From Rhabdophis nuchalis (taxonomy: Eukaryota; Chordata; Lepidosauria; Squamata; Natricidae): a stretch of 64,000 bases of DNA. A program made the translations under genes and the position numbers. Of the stretch, positions 1 to 9,833 are shown in pieces. Every line of letters starts with the position of its first letter. Positions within the stretch are counted from its first letter, which is position 1. The notes below the pieces were generated by a model. That model had not been told where the DNA came from. It made no database searches and saw only the letters and a program-made list of their open reading frames with translations. Where the stretch lies: positions 71,691,619-71,755,618 of the forward strand of contig CM077648.1 in NCBI GenBank assembly GCA_039707465.1. The letters run 5' to 3'.

Positions 1-271
1 AATCACGGAAACTCCACCTATTTTAACCAAAATAACTATCCAGATGACTCCTGTTTCAAGTCTAAAAAAAAAATCATGGTTTTTTTTAAAAAAAGGAAAC
101 AGAGAAACAATGTGAAATTTTCAAATTATTTATCAAGTCTTCCTTAAGAGTCCCTTGGCTTTGTAAGTTGTGTATTTACATCTTCAGCCCCAGATGAGCT
201 CATCTTTATGTAATATGAATTTTAAATTATAAAGCAAGGAATGGAAGAATAAATCCAAATCATAAATACTG
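1..271. other. Unassigned AT-rich flank
   Basis: No open frame, RNA gene or recognisable repeat was seen here. It is AT-rich with short A and T runs. It ends where the oligo-T (the A-tail of the minus-strand L1-A) begins near 272. Confidence 0.4.
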
Positions 272-1528
272 TTTTTTTTATTTATTCTTATAAAAATGAA
301 ATCATACAAACATAATTTTAAACATATTGCCGTCACAGCGCGAGAAAGCATAACATTTAAATAACCAAACTTAACATTACCGTCCTAATAATAGGCCTAA
401 TATTTAACACCAACATTTACACTCTATACAGCCCATCTAGTCAACGTACCTACTTCATCAATTCTTATTCGTCCTTTAATTTCTGATTAATATTATTTAC
501 CAATATCTGATTTTAAACATATATTATTGCTTCAGTTGTTATTATTCGGTCGTTCCCGTATCCAGTTATACCACCTCTTCCACGAGTTGTAGAATTCTGA
601 GTCCTTTTTTCCTTTAATTAATTTTGTTAATCTATCCGATTCTGCGCACTCATTAATTTTATTTATTACTGCCCTATCCATTGGTATTTGATCACTCTTC
701 CATTCCTGGGCAAATGCCAGTCTTGCCGCAATAATTATGTGCAACACCAAAAACCATATCTCCATGTTGATATCTGGGGGTTTAAGTCCTAACAGGAAGG
801 TTTCAGGTTTCAAATCTAATTGATGTTGGGTGATTTCTATTAACCACTGCCTAATTTTTTTCCAGTACTTAATCGCCATTGGGCAGGTCCACCACTCATG
901 GAAATAGGTCCCCTCTCTGTGACCACATTTCCAGCAATTAGGCATGGTCCCAGGGAACATTCTGGCAAGTCTTGCCGGGGGTAGATGCCACCGATATATC
1001 ATTTTATATGTATTTTCCTTATACGAGGCTGCCATAGTCAATTTCATATTTTTGAACCAAATTTCTTCCCAACTTTGAAAGTCCAATGTGCGTCCTATAT
1101 TCCGTCCCCAAGCAATCATGCAGTCTTTGACCACTTCTTCCCCTACGTCTAATAACAATAGATGTCCGTAACACTTGGAGAGCATCCCTTTCTCTGTTCC
1201 AAAAAGAACCTTGTCCAGTTCTTGTTTATAGGGATATATACCTTCAGTCTTCTGATCTTTTTTGAACCTTGAGAATATCTGGGAATATGGCCACCAGTCG
1301 ATATGGTATCCTAGCGAAGCTAATGATTCCCTGGTCTTCAAATTCCCCTGTGAATCTAAGATCTCCTCATATGTCAAGATCTTCTCCCCTCTATATCGTG
1401 TTGGGTAAACAAGGGCTTCCTGAGTAGAGATCCAGCATGGCACCTTCAAATATAACTTCCTCCTCAACTTCTCCCAAGAATAACTCAAGGTCCTACGCAC
1501 CAGGTGGTCATTGAAGTGTTTGGGTCGC
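272..1528 (-). mobile_element. L1-A, 3' portion (LINE-1, minus strand)
   Basis: This is the 3' end of a long L1 that continues, after insertions, at 17592-17664, 18815-19230 and 21945-24068. The 3' UTR (about 272-531) matches the 3' UTR of the plus-strand L1-C (42387-42655) nearly base for base and starts at an oligo-T corresponding to the A-tail. The element breaks at 1524-1528, where GTCGC was duplicated by Gypsy-1 insertion and reappears at 17592-17596. L1 is a target-primed non-LTR retrotransposon. Confidence 0.85.
532..1500 (-). pseudogene. L1-A ORF2 C-terminal segment
   Basis: A 322-codon open stretch encodes the C-terminal part of an L1 ORF2 protein, downstream of the reverse transcriptase. 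It includes the C-terminal Cys/His cluster (CWKCG, then an FH, then WWTCP). It is nearly identical to 41424-42386 in L1-C, where the same cluster is broken by a stop. The frame continues past 1500 to about 1523, where Gypsy-1 interrupts it, so the apparent start is not real. The rest of ORF2 lies beyond 17592. As part of a split gene it cannot work. Confidence 0.85.
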
Positions 1529-1908
1529 TGTCAGCCTTCGCTTTGCTGCATGCTTGGCTGCCATGGAAACGGGAGGGTGGGGTTATGGGGTTAACTATGT
1601 GTGCTGGTGGAAGATGGTACGGGCCAATGTTATCTCAAACCTAACGGTATCACATTCCATTCTGATGATGGCGTTGGACGTGAGGCCCACCTGATGTCTT
1701 GGAGAAATCTGCATTGGACACTGTTGTAGAGGGCATGGGTTATTGGGGTTGGCTTAAGCTTTGATATACACGCTTCGCGCCTAAACTAGTCACTTCCTGC
1801 TTGACCTTCGTTTGCTGTTCTTCTGTATTCAGTAAAAGTAACCTTAATCATTTTGAAATATGCTTAAGTGTGGTCTTTCTCGAGTATTCGAAGAAGTGAA
1901 CCCTGACA
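1529..1908 (+). repeat. Gypsy-1 5' LTR
   Basis: 380 bp, TGTCAG to CTGACA, the same length as the 3' LTR at 17212-17591 and very similar to it (for example a few substitutions near 1569-1575 versus 17254-17261). The high similarity means insertion was fairly recent compared with the host L1. The sequence just after it (from 1909) does not look like a standard tRNA primer site, so the priming mode is unclear. Confidence 0.93.
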
Positions 1909-1940
1909 TTAAGCAGGAAGTCACTACACTCCTGAACCCC

Positions 1941-2385
1941 ATGTCGGAGCCTGGGAAAGACGAACCGATGGGAGAGGCCGCCTCTCACCCCGCTGCCCAA
2001 AAAGAGGACTCGAGGTCAGTGATGGAGTTATTAGCGGGCCTTAACCTAGAGCCAAACCCCGAAGAAGGATCAACACGCCATCGTTGGTCCGAGGGAGTGG
2101 GGATGAAGGAATTTGTTAAAGATGACATCGGTTCGGGGGTCACAACCACAAGGCGCCGGCATGCCTATCCCCCCTCCATGGCAGATTTGTTAAAGGAAGA
2201 GAGGGATTTGAGAGAGATGGCAAGAGATTTACTTCGTCAAGCGGACGATAGGAAGGAGGCTCTAGATAAAATGTGGGGAGGGGATCCGCGTCCTCTGGAA
2301 TGGGAAGGAATGAAACAACAGCAAGAGGCCCCCTCCCAAGAACTAAGAGAAGGCAGCCCCCAACCACCTGTGGGAACCCCTAGAG
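1941..2385 (+). pseudogene. Gypsy-1 gag, N-terminal part
   Basis: The gag frame starts at the ATG at 1941 (MSEPGKDEP). It aligns with the gag start of Gypsy-2 (MTDPSQEEP), sharing blocks such as RWSEGVGM and LLREERELREMA or its equivalent, a charged and probably helical region. An upstream in-frame ATG at 1860 lies inside the LTR and is unlikely to be used. The frame is cut at 2385 by the hAT MITE and resumes at 4160. Gag forms the particle that packages the element RNA. Confidence 0.8.
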
Positions 2386-3087
2386 CAGGGGTCCCCAACC
2401 CCTGGGCCGCGGACCGGTGCCGGTCTGTGGCTTAGTAGGGACCGGGCCGCAGCGCCAGACAGGAGGAGGAGGGGGCAGCCCCCTGGGCAGAGCGTGCAGC
2501 CAGGCGGCCGGGGCAGGCTAAGGTGACTGAGCGGGCAGGCGGGCGGGCAGCGGCGGGGGCGGGGACGCCAGGTTCCTTCATCCCGTGGGTGGGTGAACGA
2601 GCGAGCAAGCAAGCGCGGGCGGGCAAGGAAACTTGCTGCAGCAGCCCCCAACAACCTGCCTGCCCGCCCACCGGCTGCGGTTACTCGCTCGCTCACCTAC
2701 CCACCAGACGAAGGAAGCTGGCGTCCGGTGGGTGGGTGAGTGAGCGAGTGTTGCTGCGGTAGTTGCTGCGGCAGCGCCCAACAATCCGCTGGCCCGCTGG
2801 CTGCGGTTGCTCGCTCGCTCGCTCGCTCACCCATCGGACGCCAGGTTCCTTCGTCCGGTGGATGGGTGAGAGAGCGAGCGAGTAAATACAGGCTACTTCC
2901 AGGAACTGAGGAGGCTTGGGCGAGGGGGGGGGCGGGAGACAGACAGAGAGAGGCACAGACACAGAGAGAGACAGGGAGGGAGGGGGGAATCAGAGAGTGA
3001 CAGACACACACAGAGAGACAGAGAGTGGGAGGGAGGGAGAGAAAGATAGACAGAGACACAGAATGAGTGATTTAAGTCCCTGAATGC

Positions 3088-3125
<38 letters not shown>

Positions 3126-3903
3126 GACAGATGGGCAAACGAGAGAGAGACAGAGAGAGAGAAAGAGAAAGAAAGAAAAAGAAAGTGGGAGAGAGAGAAA
3201 GAAAGAGAGAAAGACAGACAGAGAGAAAGAGAGAAAAAAGAAAGAGAGACAGAAAGAAAAGAAAGAAAAAAGAGAGAAAGAGAAAGAAAAGACAGAAAGA
3301 GAGAAAGAGAAAGAAAGAGAGAAAGAGAGAGAGAGAAAGAAAGAGAGAGAAGGAGAGAGAAAGAGGGAAAGAAAGAGAGAGAGAGAAAGAGAAATAGGGA
3401 AAGAGAGGGGGGGAAAGAGGGAAAGAAAGAGAAAGAAAAAGAGAAAGAGGGAAAGAGAGAGAGAAAGAAAGAGAGAAGGAGAGAGAAAGGGAAAGAGAGA
3501 GAGAGAGAGAAAGAAAGAGAGAGAAGGAGAGAGAAAGAGGGAAAGAAAGAAAGAGAAAGAAAGAGAGAGAGAAAGAGAAATGGGGAAAGAGGGGGGGAAA
3601 GAGGGAAAGAAAGAGAAAGAAAAAGAAAAAGAGAAAGAGGGAAAGAGAGAGAGAAAGAAAGAGAGAGAAGGAGAGAGAAAGGGAAAGAAAGAGAGAGAGA
3701 GAAAGAGAAATAGGGAAAGAGGGGGGGGAAAGAGGGAAGGAAAGAGAAAGAAAGAGAGAGAAAGAGAAATAGGGAAAGAGAGGGGAGAAAGAGGGTAAGA
3801 AAGAAAGAAAGAGAAAAAGAAATAAAGAGAGAGAAAGAAAGAGAAAGAAAGAAAGCGAGAAGGAGACAGAGAAATAAAGAAAGAGAGAAAGAGAGAGAAA
3901 GAG

Positions 3904-3958
<55 letters not shown>

Positions 3959-4151
3959 ACTTATGACCACAATTGAGCCCAAAAGTTTGGTTGTTAACCA
4001 AGACCATTGTTAAGTGAGATGAAAATGTGAAAACATTTTCCAAGTTGGCCACGCCCACCCAGTCACATGACTGCTGAGCCACACAGCCGGTCCACAAAAT
4101 TTTCTTTAAAATGAAACCGGTCCCTGGTGCAAAAAAGGTTGGGGACCCCTG
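2386..4151. mobile_element. hAT MITE copy 1 (non-autonomous DNA transposon) with expanded purine tract
   Basis: Terminal inverted repeats begin CAGGGGTCCCCAACCC on the left and end GGTTGGGGACCCCTG on the right. The flanks carry a perfect 8-bp target duplication CCCTAGAG (2378-2385 and 4152-4159), the hallmark of hAT transposition. The interior has no transposase. It holds GC-rich sub-repeats with the motif of alternating GAGCGAGC or GCTCGCTC (about 2585-2885), an AC microsatellite (3090-3120) and a purine-only tract. A second copy with its own duplication is at 56604-59739. Confidence 0.93.
2895..3960 (+). repeat. Polypurine (GA/GAAA) tract in hAT MITE copy 1
   Basis: About 1 kb is almost entirely purine on the plus strand: blocks of GAGAGA, GAAAGA and, at 3905-3958, pure GAAA repeats. 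An (AC)n run at about 3090-3120 interrupts it. Long open frames here on both strands (Arg/Lys/Glu or Ser/Phe/Leu only) are composition artefacts. Such tracts can form triplex DNA. Copy 2 of the MITE has a much shorter version (about 59330-59560). Confidence 0.9.
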
Positions 4152-4159
4152 CCCTAGAG

Positions 4160-4502
4160 AATCACAAAGGGGAGAACCGACCCCTCCTCCTCGCCGGCCG
4201 GCAAGACTTCCCCCCCTGGGGAATAAGTTTGGAGGGAACCCTGCTGAGTTAGGATTCTTTTTACTGCACGTCAGCAACTATGTTAAACAGTTTGCAGATG
4301 ACTTGAGATGTGATGATTCAAAGATAAGAATTGTAGCCCTCGCGCTGGAAAATACAGCCGCTGATTGGTTAGTGTCCTTACACAATAATCATTCCCCACT
4401 AATGGGGAACTTCGACAGTTTTATGACTGCTCTTAGGAGGCGATTTGAAGACCCCCTTATTGAAAGAAAGGCAAGGCTGGAAATGAAGAATCTGCGCCAG
4501 GG
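4160..4502 (+). pseudogene. Gypsy-1 gag, capsid-like middle part
   Basis: This continues gag after the MITE, matching Gypsy-2 around its block for KIRIVSMTLEDQASNWLVSL (here KIRIVALALENTAADWLVSL). This is the capsid-type region typical of gypsy Gag. It is interrupted at 4503 by a half-L1 whose target duplication is 4487-4502 and 6432-6447. The reading frame resumes at 6448. Confidence 0.82.
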
Positions 4503-5303
4503 ACTTCCGGTTCCGACTCCAGCGGCGACGGGCGAGCCTAGCGCTCGCTCGCCGTTTTGTTGCTTTTTCTGCCCCCCCACGGGGGCGAGACGCCCCTTTT
4601 TTGGGGGTCTCCCGTAGAGCCGGCTCGCCTGGGATGCTCCCCCCCACGGCGGTGGGGGAAGCGACCCTTGTCCTCGGCTTAGGTGGAAGAGAACATGCTG
4701 TGGGGGGTTTTCCCTTCACCAAAGGCAGACGGCGCCATTCGCGATCATGAGGAGAGCTGATCTAATGAGTCGGAAGGCTTCCCGAGGCTGAAAGGACTGG
4801 GAGGGGGGTGTTTGTTCCTAAAAAAAACCCCTCGGACTTAAGCGGCACTCGGAAATGGCTTCTCGCGGCGAGAAAGCGGAAATCTTTAATCCTGACTGTT
4901 TGCAGCAAGGGAAAGTGATCTGCGGCTGTTTGCAACAATGTTTCTAGGTCTGGCTGAAACAATCTATTTTACCACTCTCTCCTCTGGGCTCTGAGCTTGG
5001 GCGGCTGGAAGATGGCTTCTCTTTGTCCCTGCCTGACTATTTCACTTATGGAAAATTCCCAGCGTCTCTTTGCAATTTGGACTTCCTCTGGATATTAATG
5101 AAGATTTTTTTTTCTTTTTGGATTTGTGATTTCTTCTCTGGAGTACCTTCGCTATTATACTTATTGAGTTGGAAAATTGTTTCTCTCTTGGTTCCTGAAC
5201 TTTACAACTTTACAACCCTGAACTGAACTTTTGGCTCCTGAACCTCCTCACCAGCCCCACCCAAAAAACGCCATTTTAGTGGCATTGATTTTAACAACTA
5301 ATC

Positions 5304-6152
5304 ATGGCACAAGAAACAGCACTGGCAAGTTTAGAACAAAGGATGGCTTCTCTTGAATCTGTTATACAAACTTTGGTACAAGAAATTAAGGCCCAGAGGG
5401 CAGAAAATGTTAACTTTAAGAAGGAGTTATTGGATACACGGAAACAAATGCTGGAAAACACACAGAAGAACGAAGAATTGGAAGGGGGGCTGGTGGGGGC
5501 TAAGGGAGAGATTTAAAATGTTACTAATGAAGTTGTGGAAATAAATGGGCATGTGTCTAGGATGGATATGGAAAGAATGACATATTTTTTGAGATTTCAG
5601 AATGTTTTTGAGGAATCTGGTGAATGCCTCCCTGATCTTATGAGCACAATTTTAGCAGACTATTTACATAAACCTAAGGATGAGATCAGGGGGGACATTG
5701 ACCTAGCCTACAGAATTAATTCAGCATATGCCAGGATAAATGAAGTACCTAGAGAGATACATGTGAAATTTGTTAGAAGGTCAACCAGAGAAGAAATCCT
5801 GAAAGTGCAGAGAGGTAGTCCATTAATCTACCAACAAAAAGAGGTTGCTATCTTGAAGCAGATCCCAAGAAAGATTAGAGATGCAAGAAGGAAATTTTCC
5901 TTCTTGTCTAAAACATTGTTTGATCACGGGATTTGGTTCAAGTGGGTGACACCCGAAGGGATGCTGGTGTTCTGGGAAGGAGGAAGAGTGAGGATTAAAA
6001 CAGTTGCTGAGGCGGAAGCCTTTCTTAAAAAACATTCCTCTATCCTGGGGGAAGATCCAGGGGGGACGGAGGGGGCCACGGCCCCGCCCACTGGGGGCCA
6101 GGAAGGAGAAAAAGAAGATACAATTGCCAAGAGACTTAGATCGAAAAAATAA
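5304..6152 (+). pseudogene. HAL-1 ORF1 (L1 ORF1-like RNA-binding protein), one internal stop
   Basis: It encodes an L1 ORF1p-like protein of about 282 codons. An N-terminal coiled-coil (residues 1-75, heptad-rich) is followed by an RRM-type region (YFLRFQN near residue 93) and a basic C-terminal domain (motifs VPREIHVKFVRRSTRE, FKWV, MLVFWEGGRVRIKT), ending in an Arg/Lys tail. A single base change makes a TAA at 5514-5516 where HAL-2 has AAA; otherwise the frame is open. L1 ORF1p is a trimeric RNA chaperone. The start ATG at 5304 aligns with HAL-2 and HAL-6. Confidence 0.85.
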
Positions 6153-6312
6153 CTTTGCCTTGATTTTTCTGATTAATTTTGCATAATATTTGTATTTGGA
6201 TTTTTTGTAAATGTCTGACAGCATAGAACTGAGAATTTAGGTATATGTACTTGCTTTCACTTTGTAGTGTTATGAAAAATGTTTTTTTTTATTGTTATCA
6301 ATGTATTTTGAG

Positions 6313-6360
6313 GTCCCGGAAGGGCCGACGACTTTGACGTGAATGCTCTCAAAATTTCTT
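6313..6360 (+). promoter_or_regulatory. Conserved HAL 3' UTR box
   Basis: A block containing GGAAGGGCCGACGACTTTGA and then GCTCTCAAAATTTCTTTG recurs at the same position in HAL-2 (18731-18778), HAL-4 (21235-21282) and HAL-6 (52537-52584), and inverted in HAL-3 (19298-19345). It is non-coding and lies about 80 bp before the A-tail, so it may be an RNA element for recognition by a reverse transcriptase. That role is inference. Confidence 0.55.
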
Positions 6361-6447
6361 TGTATCCCTTACCTCACCCTACAGAAAAAATGTAAAACCA
6401 ATAAAACTTTTTCAATAAAAAAAAAAAAAAAAGAATCTGCGCCAGGG

Positions 6448-7897
6448 CAATAGATCAGTTCAAGCTTACTCGCAACGTTTTCAAGAACTTGCGGTTTATA
6501 TGAGGGATTGGAGTGAAGATGCCCTTATTGATGTTTATACAGAAGGTTTAAACCCAACCTTGTATGAGACCTGCATTAACCGGCGTATGCCACAATCCCT
6601 GGCAGATTGGTATCAGCTTGCCGGGGATGTTGAAAAAGATCGAGCTCGAACAAAACCTCTGTTTCAATTTGAAAAGAGAAGTCAGCCTGGAATCCCTGCC
6701 CCCCAAACTTATGAGAGGGATTACCAAAAACAAAGTAAAGAGCGCAGATCTGCTACACCTCGTTCGGGTGCTTGTTTTCGCTGTGGGAAGGAGGGGCACT
6801 GGGCCAATAACTGCAAAATGAAGCAAACGCCACGCCCGCATTCTTCAGCTGAGGGGAAGAAACCCGCGAAACCTCCGAGCGTGCGCACTAAACCAGTGAT
6901 GTTTGGAGCGGAGCCTCTGGATCTCTCTGCCGGTGACCACCAAAAGGCGGAACTGGATGACTGGGAAAAGGACTCCTCCTCCTCTGATGACAACTGGGTG
7001 AGTCCCCATTCTGGGCCCCTTACTATTCCTTTACAGCTTTTGGCTCCATCTAGTGGACGCAACTGTAAAATACAAGCTCTTATAGATTCTGGCTGTTCTC
7101 GTTGCCTCATCAGCCAGGAATTAGTACAACACATGGGTTTCCACCTAAAAAATTTAAAAGTACCTATCGCTTTCTGTCAAATGGATGGTACTGTAGCAGG
7201 TGGCAATCCAGCATTATATGTAACTGAACCAATTCAAGTGTCTATTGGCGACACCCATCAGGAAACTATTAACTTTATTGTAGCCCCCATTGCTGACAAC
7301 CCTGTTATTCTAGGCATTAACTGGCTACGAAAGTGGAATCCCCTAATTGATTGGAAAGAAGGGTGGGTTCGAATCCCTTTCATTTTGCCTAACGATATGC
7401 CAATAACGCTGCCTCCACCGCCCATTCATGAACCTATACCCGAACAAGCTCCTCTTCAGGAACCTGTTAATTCAAGCTTGGCCCTTCCAACCCTGGAAGT
7501 TATACCCGGAGAAGAGAAAATCCCTAAAGAGTACTGGGACCTTAAAGATGTTTTCAGTGAGAAATTTTGTGATACTCTGCCCCCCCACCGGGTTACAGAC
7601 TGTTCTATTGATTTCCTCCCAGGGGTACAGCTTCCCAAACCTCGCATTTACTCTATGACACCGCGCGAAATGGTTGAACTTCGCAATTTTATTGACAAGA
7701 ATTTGCAGAGAGGTTTCATTGAACCTGCCAGGCCACGTGTAGCAGCCCCAGTGATGTTTAGAGAAAAGAAAGATGGCACGCTCCGCCTGGTTCAAAATTA
7801 CAAATTTCTCAATGCTATCTGTGAACACAATGTCTACCCACTACCACTCATGAAAGACATGTTGGCGCATCTAGCTTCTGGAATTTTTTTTTACTAA
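6448..7897 (+). pseudogene. Gypsy-1 gag C-terminus, protease, start of reverse transcriptase
   Basis: Gag continues in the same frame as pol. A zinc knuckle CFRCGKEGHWANNC lies near 6772-6813, then a retropepsin active-site motif LIDSGCS near 7078-7098, then the N-terminal RT region (PRIYSMTPREMVELR; VMFREKKDGTLRLVQ). There is no gag-pol frameshift site, so Gag-Pol was one polyprotein, as in Gypsy-2. An extra T in an eight-T run at 7885-7893 shifts the frame and ends it at 7897. Confidence 0.9.
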
Positions 7898-9399
7898 ACT
7901 AGATCTAAGGGAAGCTTATTACAGGATAAGAATTAAAGAAGGAGACGAATGGAAAACTGCTTTTAACTGCCCTTTAGGGTGCTTTCAATTCAAAGTGTTG
8001 CCATTTGGCTTGCAAGGGGCACCTTCGGTGTTTATGCAACTAATCAATGACGTTCTCCATGAGCACCTGTACAAGGGCGTTATCGTCTATCTTGATGACA
8101 TCGTCATATACACAAAAACACATGATGAACATGTAAAACTGGTCCGTTCTGTTTTGCGTAAACTCCGAGCTGCTGAACTCTATGCTAAACTTTCTAAATG
8201 CGAATTTCACCAGGAAAAAATTGACTACTTAGGTTACCACATCTCTTCTGAAGGTATTGAAATGGATCCTGCAAAGGTGAAAGCTGTCACGGAATGGGCC
8301 CCTCCTCGCACTCGTAAGCAATTACAAAGTTTTTTGGGGTTCGCCAACTTTTACCGCCAATTTATACCCTCTTTTGCTAGCATTGCACTGCCCATCACGA
8401 ACCTACTCAAAACGAACGGGGACAACAAACCGCGACCAGGTTCTCCTTTGAACTGGACTATGGAGTGCCAAGCTGCGTTTGAGAAACTTAAACGCTTGTT
8501 TGCAGCAGAACCTATTCTGAAACATCCTGATGTCAACTCCCCCTTCGTAATTCAAGCAGACGCTAGTGATGTGGCTGTAGGTGCTGTCTTGTTACAACGT
8601 AACCAACAGGGCCAACTACAACCTTGTGCTTACACTTCCTGTAAGTTATCCAACACTGAACGCAGATGGGCGATTTGGGAGAAAGAAGCTTTTGCTGTTC
8701 GTTGGGCCCTCATGACTTGGCGTCATTTTCTGGAAGGAGCTCCTCACCCGTTTGAGGTTTGGACTGACCACAAAAATTTGGAGTCACTCACAACGTTCTG
8801 CAAATTGTCCCCGAAGCAGCTACGTTGGGCTCACTACTTCCATCATTTCAACTTTACCCTCAAATACATTCCTGGAGGAAAAAATTTCATGGCTGATGCT
8901 CTTTCCAGGCTACCTCAATATGACAACTCTAAACTCACGGTTGTTCAGCCTGTAATACCACTTACTTTAATGGCGGCTCCCGTTGTGACCAGAGGTCAAT
9001 CCATGGTCCAAACTGAACCACCTACAGAACTGATTGCCAGAATTAAGTCGGAACTGCTTACCGATGATTGGTATTCCACGCATTCTGCTGACTGCACTGT
9101 CAGAAATGATCTACCCTGGATTGGTTCTAAGATTTATGTCCCTGCTACCCTACGGCCTTTTGTGTTACAACGAGCGCATGACTCAAGACTAGCTGGACAT
9201 TTTGGATTTGTAAAAACTATACATTTGGTGAAACGCCAATTTTGGTGGCCCTCCCTCAAAAAAGATGTTGAATCCTATATCGCCAGTTGTCCGGTTTGTG
9301 CTGCTTCCAAACGTTCCCCAGGGAAACCCCACAGTCTCCTCCAATCTGTGGCACGACCGGAGGCTCCTTGGAAGGAGATTTCTATGGACTTTATTGTTG
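7893..9399 (+). pseudogene. Gypsy-1 reverse transcriptase, RNase H and integrase N-terminus
   Basis: After the frameshift the RT continues: KLDLREAYYR, LPFGLQGAPSVFMQL and the catalytic YLDDIVIY (about 8085-8108). The RNase H follows (ADASDVAVGAVLLQ; WTDHKNLE). Integrase then begins with its His-His-Cys-Cys zinc domain (H in AGHFGFVK, H in IHLVKRQFWWP, then CPVC at about 9290-9301) and the first catalytic-domain residues MDFIV. The frame is cut at 9400 by L1-B and resumes at 15632. Confidence 0.92.
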
Positions 9400-9833
9400 T
9401 TGGGTTTTTTTGAAAAAGTTTTATTAAAACAAGTTTTCCCCCTTTTTATCCCCCCCCACATATAATATAAATCACATACAAATAATGTACCCCTCCCCTC
9501 CCTCCATCATAGAATAAAATTCTCAATCAAATATTAGATATTATACCCCCTCGCCTCCCGACAAACATAATATAAATTTCTCTTAGTATAATCTATATCA
9601 ATCTCCCATTAACAGCATCTTCTAATTTAATTAAACAAGTGTAAATCATAGTATAACCATATCCCGTTATTCCCATCTCTATGCTACTTATCCAGATATA
9701 TTTCCCCACCCACCACCCTAACCCCCCCACCTCCCACTCAATCCCACCCCCCTGACTTCCACTATACACCACTTTAAAGATTCCAAACATCCCAAATATT
9801 ATTTACTCTGTTCACCTATCAATTCAAACATTC

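Larger units (their letters stand above)
4503..6431 (+). mobile_element. HAL-1: half-L1 (5' UTR + ORF1, no ORF2) inserted in Gypsy-1 gag
   Basis: A complete non-autonomous retrotransposon: GC-rich 5' UTR (4503-5303) beginning ACTTCCGG, a single ORF1-like gene (5304-6152), then a roughly 280-bp 3' region ending AATAAAACTTTTTCAA plus an A-tail. It is flanked by a 16-bp target duplication AGAATCTGCGCCAGGG (4487-4502 and 6432-6447). No endonuclease or reverse transcriptase is present, and related copies in this window have the same structure. It resembles mammalian HAL1 elements in design; mobilisation by an L1 in trans is inferred. Confidence 0.9.

Noticed and set aside
1909..1930. Standard tRNA primer-binding site after the Gypsy-1 5' LTR
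   Set aside because: The sequence after the LTR does not begin TGG and I could not match it to a tRNA 3' end.
2990..4277. Long Ser/Phe/Leu-rich and Arg/Lys/Glu-rich open frames
   Set aside because: They lie entirely in a GA/GAAA simple repeat inside a hAT MITE; open frames follow from composition and there is no domain.
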